DNA of 64,000 nt from Ensifer sp. MPMI2T (GTDB lineage: Bacteria; Pseudomonadota; Alphaproteobacteria; Rhizobiales; Rhizobiaceae): contig NZ_SRXN01000012.1 in assembly GCF_004827385.1 (NCBI RefSeq), forward strand, positions 62,001 to 126,000. Reading direction: 5' to 3'. The position numbers were made by a program, and so were the translations under genes. Below the pieces are notes generated by a model. The model was not told where the DNA came from, made no database searches, and worked only from the letters and a program-made list of their open reading frames with translations. Below, in pieces: positions 61,883 through 64,000 of the stretch (the stretch's first letter is position 1; the number at the start of each line of letters is the position of its first letter).

Positions 61883-64000
61883 CGCTCGTCGATCAGGACA
61901 GTCGTTGCCGCGCAATGACAGACTTCACCTCGATCCTGCTGGTCGAAGCGGCTGCCGGAACCGGGAAGACGTCGCTCATGGCCGGACGCGTGGCAATGAT
62001 GCTGGCGGCCGGACATCCCCCAGGCGAGATCGCCGCGATCACCTTTACCGAGTTGGCGGCAAGCCAACTTGCCGCGCGAATCAAAGAGACCATCGACGTC
62101 CTGCTGGCGGGCGAGGTTCCAACCTTCCTCAAAGCGGTCATACCGCTCGGCCTATCCGAGCAGCAGCGAAGCGCGCTTGTCACGGCCTCCGCGCAACTCG
62201 ATGAGCTGACCGCGACGACCATCCACGGATTTTGTCAGGCGATCATTCGCAGCCACGGCGTCCAGGCCGACCTAGATCCCGGCGCTCGCATCGTCGATGC
62301 GACCGTCGCTGACAATTTGTTCATGGGCGAACTGTCGGCGTGGTTCGCGCGCCGGCTAGCGGTCGACATGTTTGAGGATGATCCAATCGTCGTCCTGGCG
62401 GAGGAAATCCCGCTAGAGGTGGTCGACCTCATCCGCGAACTTGCAATCCTGCGGCGCAAGCACCCCGACGCCCAGCCAATCTCCCCGCCGCGGAACGTCC
62501 GACCCGACATCGACTTCGTCCAGGCGGCCGAGGATTTCGAGCGGTGGCGAGCGAGCGTCGGCGACGAGACATGGGCGCAGGAGATCGCACAGGAACTCAG
62601 TAGGCTGGCGGCGCGATACCAAGGCTGTTTCGCCGTCGATCCGGATTTTCGGGCGCTGTGGCGGCTTTGCAAGCCAGGCTCTGGCCGGTTGTTCGGACGG
62701 AAGGGATTGCAGCTCAAGACATATGACGATGCTGCCCGCGGTTTTGGCGCGCACACGAATGACGTTGGCAACGATTCAGGTCGAGCGCTGTACAAAGCGG
62801 TCAACGAGGCATGGAACCGGCTCATTGGCCACATAGCGAGCACACTCGTCTGCTCGCTGTCGGCCTCGCTTGACCAGCTTCTGGAGAGCTATCGCTCCCG
62901 CAAGCGCGCGGCGGCAATTTTGGATTTCGATGATCTGCTAATCCACGTTCAGTCCCTCGTGCGCTCCCACGAGGAGGTTCGACAGGCGATCGGGCGGCGC
63001 TATCGGTACGTTTTGGTCGACGAGTTTCAGGACACAGACCGCATTCAGAGTGAGATTCTGTTCTCGATCGCTGCGACGGCCGAACGCCCGACACATTGGG
63101 AGGCCGCGCAGCTGCGGGCTGGAGCACTTTTCCTTGTCGGCGATCCGAAGCAAGCGATCTATCGCTTCCGGGGTGCCGATATCGAGGCCTACGAGCTTTG
63201 CCGCAAACTGATCGAGGACCAGGATGGCGGAGCAGTGATAGAGGTCACGGCCAATTTCCGGTCACAAAGCCCGATCATCCGTCACGTCAACGCATGCTTC
63301 GAACCGGTTTTTGCGAAGCCGTCGCAGCCCCGATATGTCGCTCTTGCCCCGACGCTGTCCGACGCGTTGCAGCCCCTCCCCTGCGTGGCACGCTCCACGA
63401 TCGAGATCGCCACCGACGAGCGCATCTACGCAGACGTCTTCCGGGAAGCCGAAGCCGAACGGGTCGCAGATATCTGCGCCGCGTTGATCGGCAACCTCCC
63501 AATTCTGCGGGCGGGCAACGCGCGCACGCCTCTGCAGGCCGGCGATATTGCACTTCTATCGCCGGGTCATACAGAACTCTGGCGTTACGAACGGGCACTC
63601 GAACAGCGGGGCCTCGCGGTATCGTCGCAAGCCGGCCAGACGTTAATGCGACGGCAGGAAACCCAGGATCTTCTGGCACTGGTGAGGGTTCTGGCGGATT
63701 CATCGGATACGTTTGCCTTTGGCGCACTGATGCGCGGCCCCCTGGTTGGTCTAAGCGAGCAGGAGCTGCTCGACATCACCGCTGCGCTATCCTCAGATGG
63801 GACGGGCCAAACGTTCTTTACGGTGCGGACAGACCCGGAATCAGTGCAGCATCCGTTGGCCAAGGACATTCTCACCGTGCTGCAGAACCTGCGGCGCAAA
63901 GCGTCCATCGTCACTCCGAGCCTGATCCTCGCTGAAGCCATCGAACGCCTGAATGCCCGCGTCATCATTGCGGCGCGCCATGGCAATCGGAACGCGCGGG
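61879..64000 (+). CDS. AddA/UvrD-like helicase, incomplete at window end
   Basis: At least 707 residues, open to the last base. Walker A VEAAAGTGKTSLMA (near residue 26), motif Ia AITFTELAASQLAARI, ATTIHGFCQ, motif II YRYVLVDEFQDTD (near residue 378), motif III FLVGDPKQAIYRFRGADIEA and VTANFRSQS are in order, as in AddA-type and other RecB-like helicases. ATG 61879 overlaps the AddB-like stop. A C-terminal nuclease, if any, would be beyond the window. Together with its partner it should resect DNA ends. Confidence 0.85.
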   Translation, partial: MTLVDQDSRCRAMTDFTSILLVEAAAGTGKTSLMAGRVAMMLAAGHPPGEIAAITFTELAASQLAARIKETIDVLLAGEVPTFLKAVIPLGLSEQQRSALVTASAQLDELTATTIHGFCQAIIRSHGVQADLDPGARIVDATVADNLFMGELSAWFARRLAVDMFEDDPIVVLAEEIPLEVVDLIRELAILRRKHPDAQPISPPRNVRPDIDFVQAAEDFERWRASVGDETWAQEIAQELSRLAARYQGCFAVDPDFRALWRLCKPGSGRLFGRKGLQLKTYDDAARGFGAHTNDVGNDSGRALYKAVNEAWNRLIGHIASTLVCSLSASLDQLLESYRSRKRAAAILDFDDLLIHVQSLVRSHEEVRQAIGRRYRYVLVDEFQDTDRIQSEILFSIAATAERPTHWEAAQLRAGALFLVGDPKQAIYRFRGADIEAYELCRKLIEDQDGGAVIEVTANFRSQSPIIRHVNACFEPVFAKPSQPRYVALAPTLSDALQPLPCVARSTIEIATDERIYADVFREAEAERVADICAALIGNLPILRAGNARTPLQAGDIALLSPGHTELWRYERALEQRGLAVSSQAGQTLMRRQETQDLLALVRVLADSSDTFAFGALMRGPLVGLSEQELLDITAALSSDGTGQTFFTVRTDPESVQHPLAKDILTVLQNLRRKASIVTPSLILAEAIERLNARVIIAARHGNRNAR

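Larger units (their letters stand above)
52127..64000. mobile_element. Integrative genomic island 2 in radC (partial)
   Basis: It starts at the internal att core and runs off the window. Contents: arm sites, integrase, DUF1016/YhcG nuclease, amber-broken pseudogene, Gabija-type pair, AddAB-like pair. The right att and the displaced 3' end of radC should lie beyond the window. Confidence 0.8.

Noticed and set aside
61879..64000. Reading the overlapping frames at 61767-62204, 62441-62836 and 63096-63935 as genes
   Set aside because: They are shadows of the open UvrD-like frame that carries all helicase motifs and runs to the window end.

Overview
The window looks like chromosomal DNA of a Rhizobiaceae alphaproteobacterium, most likely Ensifer/Sinorhizobium. 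This rests on the housekeeping order recJ - hom - aminotransferase - small lipoprotein - PHB synthase - sfsA - map - radC, on high-GC codon use, on a tandem cold-shock-domain protein of the rhizobial type, and on intergenic palindromic elements that look like RIME repeats. The species call is by gene content and recall, not by alignment.

Layout. 1-3.5 kb: core genes (DUF192 exported protein, dual cold-shock protein, glyoxalase I, a DUF882/M15-like lipoprotein). 3.6-18.5 kb: a surface-polysaccharide cluster (MsbA-type exporter, pyruvyl transferase, acyltransferase, several glycosyltransferases, an ELM1-family protein). It is bracketed on both sides by paired tRNA-Glu genes that share almost identical promoters. 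18.6-28.4 kb: core metabolism (small lipoprotein, recJ, hom, aminotransferase, SHOCT-like lipoprotein, phaC, sfsA, map), ending in radC, which is cut off inside its JAB/MPN motif.

From 28.4 kb to the right edge the DNA is accessory. Two genomic islands sit in tandem in radC. Each starts with a 17-bp att core (28376-28392 and 52127-52143, one mismatch), matching integrase arm sites and a closely similar tyrosine integrase. Island 1 (about 23.8 kb, complete) carries a giant secreted SpvB/FG-GAP/RHS protein ending in a putative HExxH zinc-peptidase domain; a large helical CHAT-protease protein with an apparent frameshift; an orphan protein with a restriction-nuclease-like C-terminus; a restriction-modification operon (Z1-domain ATPase, Vsr, C5-cytosine methylase, Eco29kI-type GIY-YIG nuclease); an HNH nuclease; and a frameshifted putative DNA-binding protein.

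Island 2 (at least 11.9 kb, runs off the window) carries a DUF1016/YhcG nuclease translationally coupled to the integrase, a pseudogene broken by one amber codon, a Gabija-type pair (OLD-family GajA and UvrD-like GajB), and a divergent AddB-like nuclease plus AddA/UvrD-like helicase pair, the last cut by the window end. Together the islands form a defence and conflict region. The most interesting candidates are the four-gene divergent Gabija/AddAB-like block, the CHAT protein, the Z1-Vsr-methylase-Eco29kI operon and the tandem radC integration itself.
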